Shown here piece after piece: positions 36,652 to 46,782 of a stretch of DNA of 64,000 bases. The notes under the pieces were generated by a model. It was not told the DNA's origin. It saw only the letters and a program-made list of their open reading frames with translations, and ran no database searches. A program made the position numbers and the translations under genes. This DNA is from Melghirimyces profundicolus. GTDB taxonomy: Bacteria > Bacillota > Bacilli > Thermoactinomycetales > DSM-45169. The DNA lies in assembly GCF_003054245.1 (NCBI RefSeq), contig NZ_QBKR01000007.1, positions 1 through 64,000 of the forward strand, read 5' to 3'. Position 1 is the stretch's first letter. Every line of letters starts with the position of its first letter.

Positions 36652-36681
36652 ATTATACATCCCGGCGGATTTTTTTTGGAA
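36652..36681 (-). promoter_or_regulatory. Promoter candidate of the minus-strand RNA
   Basis: Minus strand TTCCAA, 18-bp spacer, TATAAT. Confidence 0.45.
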
Positions 36682-36710
36682 CGCTTTCATTTCCATGTGT
36701 CTTCTCTTTG

Positions 36711-36720
36711 TGGTAGGATA
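36711..36720 (+). promoter_or_regulatory. Extended -10 promoter candidate of rsmD-coaD
   Basis: TGGTAGGAT shortly upstream of rsmD, divergent from the minus-strand promoter; the -35 is poor. Confidence 0.4.
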
Positions 36721-36754
36721 AAAAATGTTTAGCAACCGAACGGCAGGTGTCGAT

Positions 36755-37812
<1,058 letters not shown>

Positions 37813-37814
37813 TC

Positions 37815-37842
37815 AAAACCCGATGGTTTCATCGGGTTTTTC
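37815..37842. terminator. Bidirectional terminator between coaD and ylbJ
   Basis: AAAACCCGATG pairs with CATCGGGTTTT; T runs follow on the plus strand, and the A run on the left gives T's on the minus strand. Confidence 0.85.
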
Positions 37843-37907
37843 AGATGGCCGGAGTATGGGAAGGAACGGAATGGGAATAGAATCAATACTACAGGTTCCT
37901 CGCCGTT

Positions 37908-39161
37908 TCAGCGGGATTCCTCCTTTCGGAAACGGTGGAAAAAACGGACGGACAACGCGAGGACCATCATCACACCGAGCAGGATGACGACCCGCCATCC
38001 GAGAAAGGAAATCTGTTCCGCCATTCCCTGCCAACCGGTTTCCGGGAGTTGGCGAAGAAAAACGGGAATGGAGGAGTGGGAATATCGAACGTAATCTCCG
38101 AGAGGATCCCACAGAAGAAGGGTGAACCAACCAGCCAGAGTGCCGTGGACCAGCCGGGCAAAACAGTAAGGACCGTAACGGATGTCCGTCTTGCTGAGAA
38201 TACTGGCCACCTGGGCGTGCACGGAGAAACCGCTCCATGCCGTAACGGCACCGACGATGGCGATTTTATAAGCCATGTGGACGGTCTGGGGCAATTCACT
38301 GGCCTCCTGCGCTCCCAAGGTGATTTCAAAGGCACCTGAAATCACGGAAGGCGCCAGGTCTGCCGGGATCTTCAATAATGACAGCAACCCGCCGATGAGT
38401 GAGGCGAAAAAGCGCATCACACCCGACTGATTCAGCAATTCGATGATAACGGAGAACATAATGATAAACCCGCCGATCAACATGAGTGTGTTGACGGAGG
38501 AAGTGATCGCGTCTCCCATTAACTGTCCGAAGCTGCGTCCGTCCTTGAGCCGGGCCTTGTGCATTTCCCGGAACCCCCGGAAGAGGACGAACGTGGAGTC
38601 CGGCTCAGGAGGGGGAGTGGACGGACCGTGGGGTTCATGAAAACGCATGATCAACCCCACCAGCAGACTGGCTGCATAATGGGCGACGGCGATGATGATC
38701 CCCAATGCGACGTCGTGGAAAAAGCCCACGGCCACCGCTCCGAACATAAACAGGGGGTCCGCCGTATTGGTAAAGGAAACCAAGCGCTCCCCTTCTGTGC
38801 GTGTGATCAGTTTCTGCTCACGGAGGCGGGCGGTCAGTTTGGCACCGATCGGATAGCCTGAGGCCAGTCCCATGGACATCACGAAAGCTCCCGCTCCCGG
38901 CACGCGAAAGAGCGGGCGCATCAAGGGTTCCAACAACACACCGAGAAAGTGGACGACGCCGAACCCCATCAGGATTTCCGAGGCGATAAAAAAGGGAAGA
39001 AGAGCGGGGAATACGACATCCCACCATATTTTTAACCCCTTCATGGAAGAGTTGAAAGCCTGCTCCGGATAAAGGATCAGGGAAACCACGAGGAAAAAGG
39101 CGACGGCTCCCAGGGCGAGGGAGCGGAAGCGGCTGTGGAGGAGAGGGTTCATGGGCTCCAT
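37908..39161 (-). CDS. ylbJ: Sporulation integral membrane protein YlbJ
   Basis: Multi-pass membrane protein (417 residues) of the YlbJ family, needed for normal spore heat resistance in B. subtilis and made in the mother cell. About eight hydrophobic helices; conserved ALLPFFIASEILMGFG near residue 50, GLASGYPIGAKLTA, FTNTADPLFMFGAVAVGFF and GAVTAWSGFSVHAQV, resembling nucleoside-recognition gate domains. Start on the minus strand preceded by GGGAGG. It is divergent from ylbK and convergent with coaD. No clear sigma-E promoter was found. Confidence 0.92.
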   Translation of the reverse strand: MEPMNPLLHSRFRSLALGAVAFFLVVSLILYPEQAFNSSMKGLKIWWDVVFPALLPFFIASEILMGFGVVHFLGVLLEPLMRPLFRVPGAGAFVMSMGLASGYPIGAKLTARLREQKLITRTEGERLVSFTNTADPLFMFGAVAVGFFHDVALGIIIAVAHYAASLLVGLIMRFHEPHGPSTPPPEPDSTFVLFRGFREMHKARLKDGRSFGQLMGDAITSSVNTLMLIGGFIIMFSVIIELLNQSGVMRFFASLIGGLLSLLKIPADLAPSVISGAFEITLGAQEASELPQTVHMAYKIAIVGAVTAWSGFSVHAQVASILSKTDIRYGPYCFARLVHGTLAGWFTLLLWDPLGDYVRYSHSSIPVFLRQLPETGWQGMAEQISFLGWRVVILLGVMMVLALSVRFFHRFRKEESR

Positions 39162-39287
39162 TCAAATCCTCCCGTTCATCTGCTGGCTTTGATAACATGT
39201 CTACGCGGAGACAAATGGAAATAGACCGGCCTGTCTGATGGATGCATTCGCCGTTGGGGGGGAAAGTGGGAGGGAGGAGGATGTTTT

Positions 39288-40088
39288 TTGGCAAGACCCA
39301 AGGTAGGGTTGGCATTGGGATCCGGCGGCGCCAGGGGAATGGCCCACATCGGCGTGCTGAAAGTGTTGGAAAAAGAAGGGATCCCGGTCGATTGCATCGC
39401 CGGGAGCAGCATCGGCAGCCTGGTGGGGACGATTTACGCCCACGGTCACGATCTGGAAATGATCGAAAGCCTGGCCATCAACCTGAAGAGAAATACATGG
39501 CTCGATCTGACCGTTCCCAGACGGGGGTTTGTTACAGGAGAGAAAGTGAGGGAATTGGTCCGGCTTCTCACTCTGGGTAAAAATCTGGAGGACCTTCACA
39601 TTCCCACGGCGGTGGTGGCCACCGACCTCCTGAAAGGAGAGCGTGTGATTTTCCGGTCCGGGCCCATCGATCTCGCGGTCCGGGCGAGTATTTCCATACC
39701 GGGCATTTTCGAGCCCGTACACTGGAAAGGACGAACCTTGGTCGACGGAGGGGTGATCGATCGGATCCCCATTACCGTGGTGGAAGAGATGGGAGCGGAT
39801 ATCATCATCGCTGTGGATGTGGTCCCGCGGACCACCTCGGCCCGGGTGGAAACCATATTTGATGTGATTGCACAGACTTTGAGTATCATGGAACGGGAAA
39901 TACTGAACCAGAGGTTGTTGGCGGCAGATATTTTGATCCATCCGAACCTGACGGATATCAGTCCCACGGCATTCACCCGTTTGGACGAATGTGTTCGGAG
40001 GGGAGAGGAAGCCGCGCGCATCCAGGTGGACCGGATCAAAAAACTGATCGGAGAGCGGGGAGGCACGGATCCAGATGAAAAACCCTAA
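39288..40088 (+). CDS. Patatin-like phospholipase (YlbK/RssA family)
   Basis: Predicted Ser-Asp hydrolase: oxyanion loop GSGGARG (residues about 11-17), nucleophile GSSIG near residue 42 and the catalytic Asp in DGGVIDRIP. 266 residues. TTG 39288 follows GGGAGGGAGGAGG; an ATG at 39281 is in another frame. It overlaps ylbL by 14 bp, the same pairing as in B. subtilis. Substrate unknown. Confidence 0.92.
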   Translation: MARPKVGLALGSGGARGMAHIGVLKVLEKEGIPVDCIAGSSIGSLVGTIYAHGHDLEMIESLAINLKRNTWLDLTVPRRGFVTGEKVRELVRLLTLGKNLEDLHIPTAVVATDLLKGERVIFRSGPIDLAVRASISIPGIFEPVHWKGRTLVDGGVIDRIPITVVEEMGADIIIAVDVVPRTTSARVETIFDVIAQTLSIMEREILNQRLLAADILIHPNLTDISPTAFTRLDECVRRGEEAARIQVDRIKKLIGERGGTDPDEKP

Positions 40089-41133
40089 ACCATGGTACCG
40101 AAGAACCTGGGTCGTCACAGGCTTGGCGGTGGCCGTTTTATTCGCCATTCTATTTATGGTGCCGGTCCCTTACTATATCGTGCAGCCGGGTTCGGCATTG
40201 GAAGTTCGCCCGATGATCCGGGTGGAAGGAACGGAAACCCGGGAAAAGGGGGGATTTTTCATGACGACGGTGTCGATGCGCGAAGGGAATGTGCTCGGGA
40301 TATTGGCTTCCCGTTTGGATCCCCGGTTTGAGCTGGTACCCAAAGACAAGGTCCTGATGGAAGGCGAAGATCCCGAGGATTATCAGAGAAGGCAAGTGGA
40401 AATCATGGACCGGTCCCAGCAAAATGCCGTCCTTGCCGCTTTCCGCGAGACCGGGAAAAAAGTGAAGGAAAAACTTCTGGGGGTCCGGGTTTTCCGGGTG
40501 CTGAAAGAGATGCCCGCCGAGAAGGTGTTGAAAGAAGGGGATCTCATTACCAAAGTGGACGGGAAGAAAGTGAGAAGTTCGGAGGAACTGATCGCTTACC
40601 TGAAGGGGAAAAGCGTGGGAGACAAGGTTCAGCTTCAGGTGAAACGAAAAGGGGACATTCTGGTCGAAGAAGTGAAGCTGGGGAATCTCGGAAAGACCGG
40701 GACCAAAGAACGTCCCGGGATCGGGATCGAACCCGTCACGGAGCGAAAGATCCAAACCGACCCGAAGGTGACCGTTCAAGCGGATGATATTGGTGGACCT
40801 TCCGCCGGACTCATGTTCACGCTCGAGATCATCAATCAGTTGACAAACGGGAATTTGACACACGGATACCGGGTGGCCGGGACGGGAACGATCACCCCGG
40901 AAGGAAAGGTGGGACAAATCGGCGGTATTCAGCATAAAATCATTGCCGCGGAGGAGGAGAATGTGGATATTTTCTTTGTCCCCGCGGACACCCATCCGGG
41001 CGATTCCAACGAGAAGAGGGCAAAGGAGACCGCCCGTAAAATCGGCGCGGATCTGAAGCTGGTGCCGGTGGAAAACCTGGAAGATGCGCTGACCTTTCTG
41101 GAGAAGCAAGAGAGGAAAAACCAAGCTTCGTAA
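40075..41133 (+). CDS. Membrane-anchored PDZ and Lon-type protease (YlbL/SepM family)
   Basis: Cell-surface serine protease with a transmembrane segment at about residues 12-32, a PDZ domain (about 125-205) and a C-terminal Lon S16 protease domain. Catalytic Ser is in DDIGGPSAGLMF (about residue 243) and the Lys in GGIQHKI (about 287). Streptococcal SepM processes a competence peptide; B. subtilis YlbL has been linked to checkpoint release after DNA damage. 352 residues, overlapping ylbK. Confidence 0.93.
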   Translation: MKNPKPWYRRTWVVTGLAVAVLFAILFMVPVPYYIVQPGSALEVRPMIRVEGTETREKGGFFMTTVSMREGNVLGILASRLDPRFELVPKDKVLMEGEDPEDYQRRQVEIMDRSQQNAVLAAFRETGKKVKEKLLGVRVFRVLKEMPAEKVLKEGDLITKVDGKKVRSSEELIAYLKGKSVGDKVQLQVKRKGDILVEEVKLGNLGKTGTKERPGIGIEPVTERKIQTDPKVTVQADDIGGPSAGLMFTLEIINQLTNGNLTHGYRVAGTGTITPEGKVGQIGGIQHKIIAAEEENVDIFFVPADTHPGDSNEKRAKETARKIGADLKLVPVENLEDALTFLEKQERKNQAS

Positions 41134-41174
41134 CGGGGCCGGGATTGACAGGGTCCCGTTATTTGGCATATAAT
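41132..41174 (+). promoter_or_regulatory. Overlapping terminator and promoter before yceD-rpmF
   Basis: AACGGGGCC (41132-41140) pairs with GGGTCCCGTT (41151-41160), with ATTT after it, probably ending ylbL transcripts. The hairpin loop carries a consensus -35 TTGACA (41145-41150), with TATAAT at 41169-41174 after 18 bp. Confidence 0.8.
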
Positions 41175-41205
41175 TACCCTGTTTTGAAAAGGGAGTCGAG
41201 AATCG

Positions 41206-41724
41206 ATGTTATTCAGATTTCGGGAAATGAAGGAACAGGCCGGTCCAATCCAACAGGAAGACACAGTGGAATTGGAAGGTCTGGAAAAGGAACACCCCGA
41301 TCTGGTTCAGTTGGGACCCGTGGAAGTGACCGTGACGGCTTGGGAGGACCAGGGTTTATATCACCTCCAGGGAAAACAGTCGGCAAGGGCGACCTTACGA
41401 TGTTCCCGGTGTCTCACCACCCATGAAGAGACGCTTTCCGCCGATTGGCACGAAGTGTTCACCGATGACAAGGATCGGTTGGAAGCGAGCGATGAGGAGG
41501 ACGAGATTCATCCGGTGTCCCTGGATCAGCCGACGGATCTGACTCCCTACATCCGGGAAGCCCTGGTGTTGAGCCTCCCTTTCGCCCCCGTATGCCGGGA
41601 GGATTGCAAAGGGTTGTGCCCCACCTGCGGCATCAACTGGAACCAAGAGTCATGTCAGTGTGACAATCGGCGGGTCGATCCCCGTTTGGCCAAGCTGGAA
41701 GAACTCTTGAAGCGGGATGATTAA
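41206..41724 (+). CDS. DUF177 (YceD) family protein
   Basis: Protein of the YceD family, almost always encoded directly upstream of rpmF; in other bacteria YceD-like proteins are linked to 23S rRNA accumulation. Cysteine pairs occur in CSRC and in CREDCKGLCPTCG near the C-terminus, suggesting metal binding. 172 residues. ATG lies 43 bp before rpmF's neighbourhood begins, behind a strong promoter. No enzymatic motif is visible. Confidence 0.9.
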   Translation: MLFRFREMKEQAGPIQQEDTVELEGLEKEHPDLVQLGPVEVTVTAWEDQGLYHLQGKQSARATLRCSRCLTTHEETLSADWHEVFTDDKDRLEASDEEDEIHPVSLDQPTDLTPYIREALVLSLPFAPVCREDCKGLCPTCGINWNQESCQCDNRRVDPRLAKLEELLKRDD

Positions 41725-41767
41725 TTCCCTATGATGGTAATGGTTATGGAAAAGGGGGGTGAGAGCG

Positions 41768-41941
41768 ATGGCAGTACCTTTTCGGCGGACTTCCAAAACC
41801 CGTAAGCGCAAACGCCGCACCCACTTCAAGCTGGCCGTGCCGGGAATGGTGAAGTGCCCGCAGTGCGGTGAAATGAAGTTGTCCCACCGTGTCTGCAAGG
41901 AATGCGGGTACTACAAAGGAAAAGAAGTGGTGAACGACTAA
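41768..41941 (+). CDS. rpmF: Ribosomal protein bL32
   Basis: 57-residue large-subunit protein beginning [18 protein letters not shown] with two CxxC zinc ligands (CPQCG and CKECG). ATG 41768 follows GGGGGGTGAG. Co-transcribed with yceD and followed by a strong terminator. Confidence 0.97.
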   Translation: MAVPFRRTSKTRKRKRRTHFKLAVPGMVKCPQCGEMKLSHRVCKECGYYKGKEVVND

Positions 41942-41950
41942 ATTCGCCGC

Positions 41951-41975
41951 AAGGACCCAAAAGGGGTCCTTTTTT
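41951..41975 (+). terminator. Terminator after rpmF
   Basis: AAGGACCC pairs with GGGTCCTT around a short AAAAG loop, followed by TTTTT. Confidence 0.9.
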
Positions 41976-42017
41976 GTTTGGGTGGATTGTCAAGGATTAA
42001 AAAAGTTCAATTCATGG

Positions 42018-42067
42018 TTGTCATCGGCATCCTTTTTCCGCTATACTGATTTAGTACTTGGTACTAA
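42018..42067 (+). promoter_or_regulatory. fap operon promoter with FapR operator
   Basis: TTGTCA (42018-42023), 18-bp spacer, TATACT (42042-42047). The palindrome TTAGTACTTGGTACTAA at 42051-42067 matches the known 17-bp FapR box and covers the transcription start, so FapR should repress here and malonyl-CoA relieve it. Confidence 0.92.
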
Positions 42068-42103
42068 AACGTGGTGCTAATCAAAGGTGGTGAACCCCCC
42101 GCT

Positions 42104-42664
42104 GTGCGCTTGTCAAAACGTGAGCGGCAGAAGAAGCTGAAACTGGCTCTGGAGGCCGAGCCGTTTCTCACCGATGAGGAGATGGCCCGCCGATATGGGG
42201 TCAGCATCCAAACCATCCGGCTGGATCGGATGGAACTGGGAATCCCCGAACTGCGGGGACGGATGAAGCACATGGCGGAACGGAATTTCGACCATGTCCG
42301 CTCCCTCTATCCGGAGGAAGTGATCGGTCAGGTGACCGAGTTGAAGCTGGATCAAAGCGGAGTGTCGAAATTGGAAATCCGGGAAGAGCATGTGTTTGCC
42401 CGAAACCGGATCGCCAGGGGTCATCACTTGTTCGCACAAGCCAACTCGCTGGCAGTCGCCGTGGTGGACGCTGAATTGGTGTTGACCGCCACCGCCAGCA
42501 TCCGGTTCGTCCGGCCCGTAAGGTTGGGGGAAATCTGTGTGGCGAAGGCCCATGTGACCCATGTCACTCCCCGCCGGACGCAGGTGGATGTCCGGACCTT
42601 TGTGGAGGATGAAACGGTTTTTCAAGGGATTTTTGACGTGTACCGTTCAAAGGAGGACCAGTGA
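42104..42664 (+). CDS. fapR: Transcriptional repressor of fatty acid biosynthesis FapR
   Basis: DeoR-like helix-turn-helix (DEEMARRYGVSIQTIRLDRME, about residues 28-47) joined to a hotdog-fold domain that binds malonyl-CoA, with ARGHHLFAQANSLAVAV in the ligand region. I chose GTG 42104, giving RLSKRERQKKL and 186 residues as in B. subtilis (188); AAAGGTGGTGA lies upstream at rather long spacing, and GTG 42071 or 42074 are alternatives. It heads its own operon with plsX and fab genes and autoregulates. Confidence 0.95.
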   Translation: MRLSKRERQKKLKLALEAEPFLTDEEMARRYGVSIQTIRLDRMELGIPELRGRMKHMAERNFDHVRSLYPEEVIGQVTELKLDQSGVSKLEIREEHVFARNRIARGHHLFAQANSLAVAVVDAELVLTATASIRFVRPVRLGEICVAKAHVTHVTPRRTQVDVRTFVEDETVFQGIFDVYRSKEDQ

Positions 42665-43663
42665 ATGCGCATCGCCTTAGACGCCATGGGCGGGGATCAT
42701 GCGCCGGAAGCGATCGTGGAGGGGTGTTTGAGAGCGGCGCGTGAATGGCCGGAGACGGAATTGATCTTGCTTGGCACGGAAGAATCGGTTCAACCTCTCT
42801 TGGGCGGAAACCCGCCGCCCAACCTTCGCCTGCAACCGGTGGAAGAATGGATCGAGGCGGAAGAAGAGCCCGTCCGGGCGATCCGCCGAAAAAAAGGTTC
42901 CTCCATTGTGGTGGGTTGCCGGATGGTGAAAGAAGGTCGGACGGATGCTTTTATCAGTGCCGGCAACACCGGAGCTCTCATGGCCGCCGGCACCATGGTG
43001 ACGGGTCGGCTTCTTGGCATTGACCGCCCCGCCCTGGCTCCGGTGTTCCCCACCTTGGACGGAAAGGGAATGCTCGTGCTGGATGTGGGAGCCAATCCGG
43101 AAGCCCGTCCGGAACACCTGAAGCAATATGCCCTGATGGGAAGCCTTTACGCGGAAAAAGTGCTCGGTTTTGAAGCCCCCCGCGTGGGCCTCCTGAATAT
43201 CGGCACGGAAGCGGGAAAGGGAACCCAGTTGACGAAAGAAGCTTTTGAGCTGATCGGGGCCCTCCCCCTCCGTTTCGTCGGCAACGTGGAAGCCCGCGAC
43301 ATTCTGGACGGGGTTTGTGATGTTTTGGTATGCGACGGTTTTACCGGAAACGTCCTTCTCAAAAACACCGAAGGGGTGGCCAAGGGCATTTTCGGACGGT
43401 TGAAAGAGGAATTGACCCGAAATCTGTTCACCAAGATGGCTGCCGCTGTTCTCAAGCGGGGGTTGAAACGGTTCGCGGCGGAGATGGATTACAAAGAACA
43501 CGGCGGAGCTCCGCTGTTGGGCTTGGTCGGACCGGTGGTGAAAGCCCACGGCTCTTCCGACAGCCGGGCGGTCTATAACGCCGTCCGTCAGACACAGCGG
43601 TTTGTGAAGCGGGATGTCACCCGGAGCATATCCGAGGAATTACAACGCTTGGAGAGGGGATGA
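42665..43663 (+). CDS. plsX: Phosphate acyltransferase PlsX
   Basis: Makes acyl-phosphate from acyl-ACP for phospholipid synthesis. The N-terminal [29 protein letters not shown] and [13 protein letters not shown] segments are diagnostic; 332 residues. ATG directly follows the fapR stop with AAAGGAGG upstream. FakA-derived acyl-phosphates from the gene at 28.2 kb enter the same pool. Confidence 0.97.
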   Translation: MRIALDAMGGDHAPEAIVEGCLRAAREWPETELILLGTEESVQPLLGGNPPPNLRLQPVEEWIEAEEEPVRAIRRKKGSSIVVGCRMVKEGRTDAFISAGNTGALMAAGTMVTGRLLGIDRPALAPVFPTLDGKGMLVLDVGANPEARPEHLKQYALMGSLYAEKVLGFEAPRVGLLNIGTEAGKGTQLTKEAFELIGALPLRFVGNVEARDILDGVCDVLVCDGFTGNVLLKNTEGVAKGIFGRLKEELTRNLFTKMAAAVLKRGLKRFAAEMDYKEHGGAPLLGLVGPVVKAHGSSDSRAVYNAVRQTQRFVKRDVTRSISEELQRLERG

Positions 43664-44667
43664 GGACCATGGGATCGGTGGGCATTATCGGTACGGGAGC
43701 CTATCTTCCCGAAAAGGTCTTGACGAATGCCGACTTGGAGAAAATGGTGGATACCAATGATGAGTGGATTGTGAGCCGAACAGGGATCCGGGAGCGGCGC
43801 ATCGCCGCCGAAGACCAGGCATCTTCCGACCTGGCGACGGAAGCGGCTCGGCGGGCCCTTGAAGATGCCGGGGTCGACCCGGAAGAACTGGATCTGATCA
43901 TCGTGGCCACCGTCACCCCGGATATGCTTTTTCCCGCCACAGCCTGTCTGGTCCAGGATCGACTGGGAGCCGAAAAGGCGGCCACTTTTGACTTGTCTGC
44001 CGCCTGCACCGGTTTTTTGTACGGTCTGGCATCCGCATCCCAGTTCATCCAAAGTGGGATGTACCGTTACGCCCTTGTGGTGGGGGTGGACTGCCTCTCG
44101 AAGATTACGGACTACACGGATCGCAACACCTGCGTTCTCTTCGGGGACGGGGCGGGTGCCGCCGTACTGGGCCCTGTCGGAGAAGGGGAAGGTTTTTTCT
44201 CCTTCGAACTGGGGGGCGACGGATCCGGTGGGCCCCTGCTGATGCAACCCGCAGGAGGTTCCCGCCGTCCGGCGTCGAAGGAATCGGTGGATGAACGCCT
44301 TCACTTCATCTCGATGAACGGTCGGGAGGTTTTCAAGTTCGCCGTCCGGGTCTTGGGCGCCTCCGCCGAGGAAGCCCTGAAGAAAGCGGGCCTGACGAAA
44401 GAGGATGTCGATTTTCTGATTCCCCACCAAGCCAATCACCGAATCATCGACGCCGCGGTGCAGCGCTTGGGTCTGTCAAGTGACAAAGTGGTGGTGAACC
44501 TGGACCGTTACGGCAACATGTCGTCGGCTTCCATCCCCGTCGCACTGGACGAGGCGGTGAAGATGGGGCGGATCCGCAAGGGGGACATCCTGGTGCTCGT
44601 CGGCTTTGGCGGTGGTATGACTTGGGGAGCTTCCGTCCTGAAATGGTCCATGGACACGGTATCTTGA
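43660..44667 (+). CDS. fabH: 3-oxoacyl-ACP synthase III
   Basis: Starts fatty acid synthesis by condensing an acyl-CoA with malonyl-ACP. Catalytic Cys in [12 protein letters not shown], His in IPHQANHRI and Asn in [13 protein letters not shown] 43660 overlaps the plsX stop (ATGA); ATG 43669, giving [15 protein letters not shown], matches known N-termini and is equally possible. About 335 residues. In B. subtilis fabH lies elsewhere with fabF; here both are in the fap operon. Confidence 0.96.
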   Translation: MRTMGSVGIIGTGAYLPEKVLTNADLEKMVDTNDEWIVSRTGIRERRIAAEDQASSDLATEAARRALEDAGVDPEELDLIIVATVTPDMLFPATACLVQDRLGAEKAATFDLSAACTGFLYGLASASQFIQSGMYRYALVVGVDCLSKITDYTDRNTCVLFGDGAGAAVLGPVGEGEGFFSFELGGDGSGGPLLMQPAGGSRRPASKESVDERLHFISMNGREVFKFAVRVLGASAEEALKKAGLTKEDVDFLIPHQANHRIIDAAVQRLGLSSDKVVVNLDRYGNMSSASIPVALDEAVKMGRIRKGDILVLVGFGGGMTWGASVLKWSMDTVS

Positions 44668-44688
44668 GGAGTCGAAGGAGGAACGGTT

Positions 44689-45624
44689 TTGGGTAAAACA
44701 GCGTTTCTGTTTCCGGGTCAGGGATCCCAGGCCGTCGGCATGGGAAAAGCGGCCTTCGATGAGGAGGCCCGCGTCCGGGAAGTGTTTGCACAGGCGGATG
44801 AAATTCTCGGGTTTTCCCTGTCCCGCCTTTGCTTTGAAGGACCGGAAGAGGAACTGAGACTGACGGCCAACGCACAGCCGGCCATTTTGACAGTCAGTGT
44901 CGCTCTTTCCCGGTTGGTGGAAGACGAAGGTCTGAAACCGGACTATGTCGCCGGCCACAGCTTGGGTGAATACTCCGCCCTGGCCGCAGTGGGGGCTTTG
45001 ACTTTCGAGGACGCCGTCCGGACGGTGCGACAACGGGGATTGTTCATGGAAGAAGCCGTTCCGGCGGGGAAAGGCTCCATGTCGGCCGTGATCGGTCTCG
45101 ACCGGGAGGCGGTGGACAGGGTTTGTTCCGAGGTGAGTGAACAAGTGGGTGTCGTGGCACCGGCCAATTACAATTGCCCGGGACAACTGGTCATCTCCGG
45201 TGAAAAGGAGGCCGTGGATGCCGCGGGTGAAAAGGCTTTGGAGGCAGGGGCCCGACGGGTGATTCCCCTGTCTGTGAGCGGACCTTTCCATTCCAGCCTG
45301 ATGCAACCGGCCGCGGACCGGATGGAAGAAGTGCTGGCCCGGCTGGAAATCCGCGATGCCCGGGTGCCGGTGGTGGCCAACGTATCGGCCCGCCCCCGGA
45401 CCGGAGCCGATGACATCCGCCGCTCCCTGGTGGAACAGGTCGTCTCTCCCGTTCTGTGGGAGGACAGCGTCCGCCGGATGGCGGAAGAAGGGGTGGACAC
45501 CTTCGTGGAGATCGGACCGGGCAATGTCCTGACCGGGCTGGTAAGGAAGATCCAGCGGGGAGTCACGGCCGTTTCCATTCAGGACGGAGAATCTTTGAGG
45601 AAAGCTTTGGAAAAACTGAGCTGA
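44689..45624 (+). CDS. fabD: Malonyl-CoA:ACP transacylase
   Basis: Loads malonyl groups onto ACP. Family motifs [14 protein letters not shown] near the N-terminus, nucleophile Ser in [13 protein letters not shown] and the His in SGPFHSSLM. 311 residues. TTG start after GAAGGAGG. It lies between fabH and fabG in one operon. Confidence 0.97.
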   Translation: MGKTAFLFPGQGSQAVGMGKAAFDEEARVREVFAQADEILGFSLSRLCFEGPEEELRLTANAQPAILTVSVALSRLVEDEGLKPDYVAGHSLGEYSALAAVGALTFEDAVRTVRQRGLFMEEAVPAGKGSMSAVIGLDREAVDRVCSEVSEQVGVVAPANYNCPGQLVISGEKEAVDAAGEKALEAGARRVIPLSVSGPFHSSLMQPAADRMEEVLARLEIRDARVPVVANVSARPRTGADDIRRSLVEQVVSPVLWEDSVRRMAEEGVDTFVEIGPGNVLTGLVRKIQRGVTAVSIQDGESLRKALEKLS

Positions 45625-45637
45625 AGGAGGTTCAACC

Positions 45638-46381
45638 ATGCTCACCGGTAAAGTCGCGATGGTGACCGGAGGGTCCCGGGGCATCGGGCGGGCGGTTTCC
45701 GTCGCTCTTGCGGAAGCGGGGGCCGATGTGGCCGTCATTTACGCGGGCAACCGGGAGGCCGCGGAGGAAACGGTGGAAGCAATCCGGAAAACCGGTCGGA
45801 AAGCGTCCGAGATCCGGGCGGACGTTTCCAGCTCCGATGAGGTCCAAGCCGCGGTAAAAGAGGTGCTGGAAACGTTCGGGAACATCGACATCCTTGTGAA
45901 CAACGCCGGCATCACCCGGGACAATCTGATGCTCCGCATGAAAGAGGAAGACTGGGACAAGGTGATCGATACCAACCTGAAAGGGGTCTTTCTCTGCACC
46001 AAAGCGGTCACCCGTCCGATGATGAAACAGCGGTCCGGCCGGATCATCAATATCAGCTCCGTTGTCGGGATCTCGGGGAACCCGGGTCAGGCGAACTACG
46101 TGGCCGCCAAAGCGGGTGTCATCGGTCTGACCAAATCCACCGCGAAAGAATTGGCCAGCCGCGGCATCACGGTCAATGCCGTCGCCCCCGGGTTCATCGA
46201 AACGGATATGACGTCCAAGCTGGGAGAAGACGTGCGGAAGGACCTTTTGGGCCAGATCCCCCTTGCCCGGCTGGGCAAGCCGGAAGACGTCGCCGAAGCA
46301 GTGAAGTTTCTGGCCTCGGATGCCGCCGCGTACATCACCGGACAAACGCTGAATGTGGATGGAGGCATGGTGACCGCTTGA
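45638..46381 (+). CDS. fabG: 3-oxoacyl-ACP reductase
   Basis: NADPH-dependent short-chain dehydrogenase performing the first reduction of each elongation cycle. Cofactor motif [14 protein letters not shown] motif, catalytic Ser in NISSVVG and Tyr-x3-Lys in YVAAKAG; ends with [10 protein letters not shown]. 247 residues. ATG after GAAGGAGG. acpP follows with its own promoter. Confidence 0.97.
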   Translation: MLTGKVAMVTGGSRGIGRAVSVALAEAGADVAVIYAGNREAAEETVEAIRKTGRKASEIRADVSSSDEVQAAVKEVLETFGNIDILVNNAGITRDNLMLRMKEEDWDKVIDTNLKGVFLCTKAVTRPMMKQRSGRIINISSVVGISGNPGQANYVAAKAGVIGLTKSTAKELASRGITVNAVAPGFIETDMTSKLGEDVRKDLLGQIPLARLGKPEDVAEAVKFLASDAAAYITGQTLNVDGGMVTA

Positions 46382-46422
46382 TCTTCTTCTAACCTTTGCT
46401 AGTTTTTTTCTTGTTCATTTCG

Positions 46423-46428
46423 TATAAT
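46423..46428 (+). promoter_or_regulatory. Internal promoter of acpP (-10)
   Basis: TATAAT in the 67-bp gap after fabG; the -35 position (46400-46405, TAGTTT) is weak. It would give extra ACP transcript. Confidence 0.5.
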
Positions 46429-46448
46429 ACGAGAGGGAGGTGAAGGAA

Positions 46449-46682
46449 ATGGCAGATACGATGGAGCGTGTGCAGCGCATCATTGTGGACCGTCTGGGGG
46501 TGGATTCCTCCGAAGTGACCAAGGAAGCTTCCATCAAGGATGACCTGGGAGCCGATTCCTTGGACGTGATGGATATGATCCTCGAACTGGAAGACGAGTT
46601 CTCCATGGAGATTTCAGACGAAGAAGCGGAAAAGATCAACACGGTCGGGGATATCGTTAACTATATCGAGTCCCGTTCTTAA
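46449..46682 (+). CDS. acpP: Acyl carrier protein
   Basis: 77-residue carrier of growing acyl chains. The phosphopantetheine attachment Ser37 is in [16 protein letters not shown] 46449 follows GGAGGTGA; a GTG at 46440 would add three residues and remove the ribosome binding site. It has a candidate internal promoter before it and a hairpin after it, consistent with the high demand for ACP. Confidence 0.97.
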   Translation: MADTMERVQRIIVDRLGVDSSEVTKEASIKDDLGADSLDVMDMILELEDEFSMEISDEEAEKINTVGDIVNYIESRS

Positions 46683-46690
46683 GGAGTCGG

Positions 46691-46716
46691 AAGTCCCGTT
46701 GTGAACGGGACTTTCT
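46691..46716 (+). terminator. Hairpin after acpP (partial terminator)
   Basis: AAGTCCCGTT pairs perfectly with AACGGGACTT around GTG. The tail TTTCTACCCTTT is not a clean T run, so some read-through to fabF is likely. Confidence 0.65.
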
Positions 46717-46782
46717 ACCCTTTCACCCAACGCATGCATGATTTACCCTCCCACTTTGCAATGATAAAAGGCGGTGATGAGA

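Noticed and set aside
46742-46770. Promoter-like TTTACC-17-TAAAAG before fabF
   Set aside because: Its transcription start would fall beyond the fabF Shine-Dalgarno, removing it from the message.
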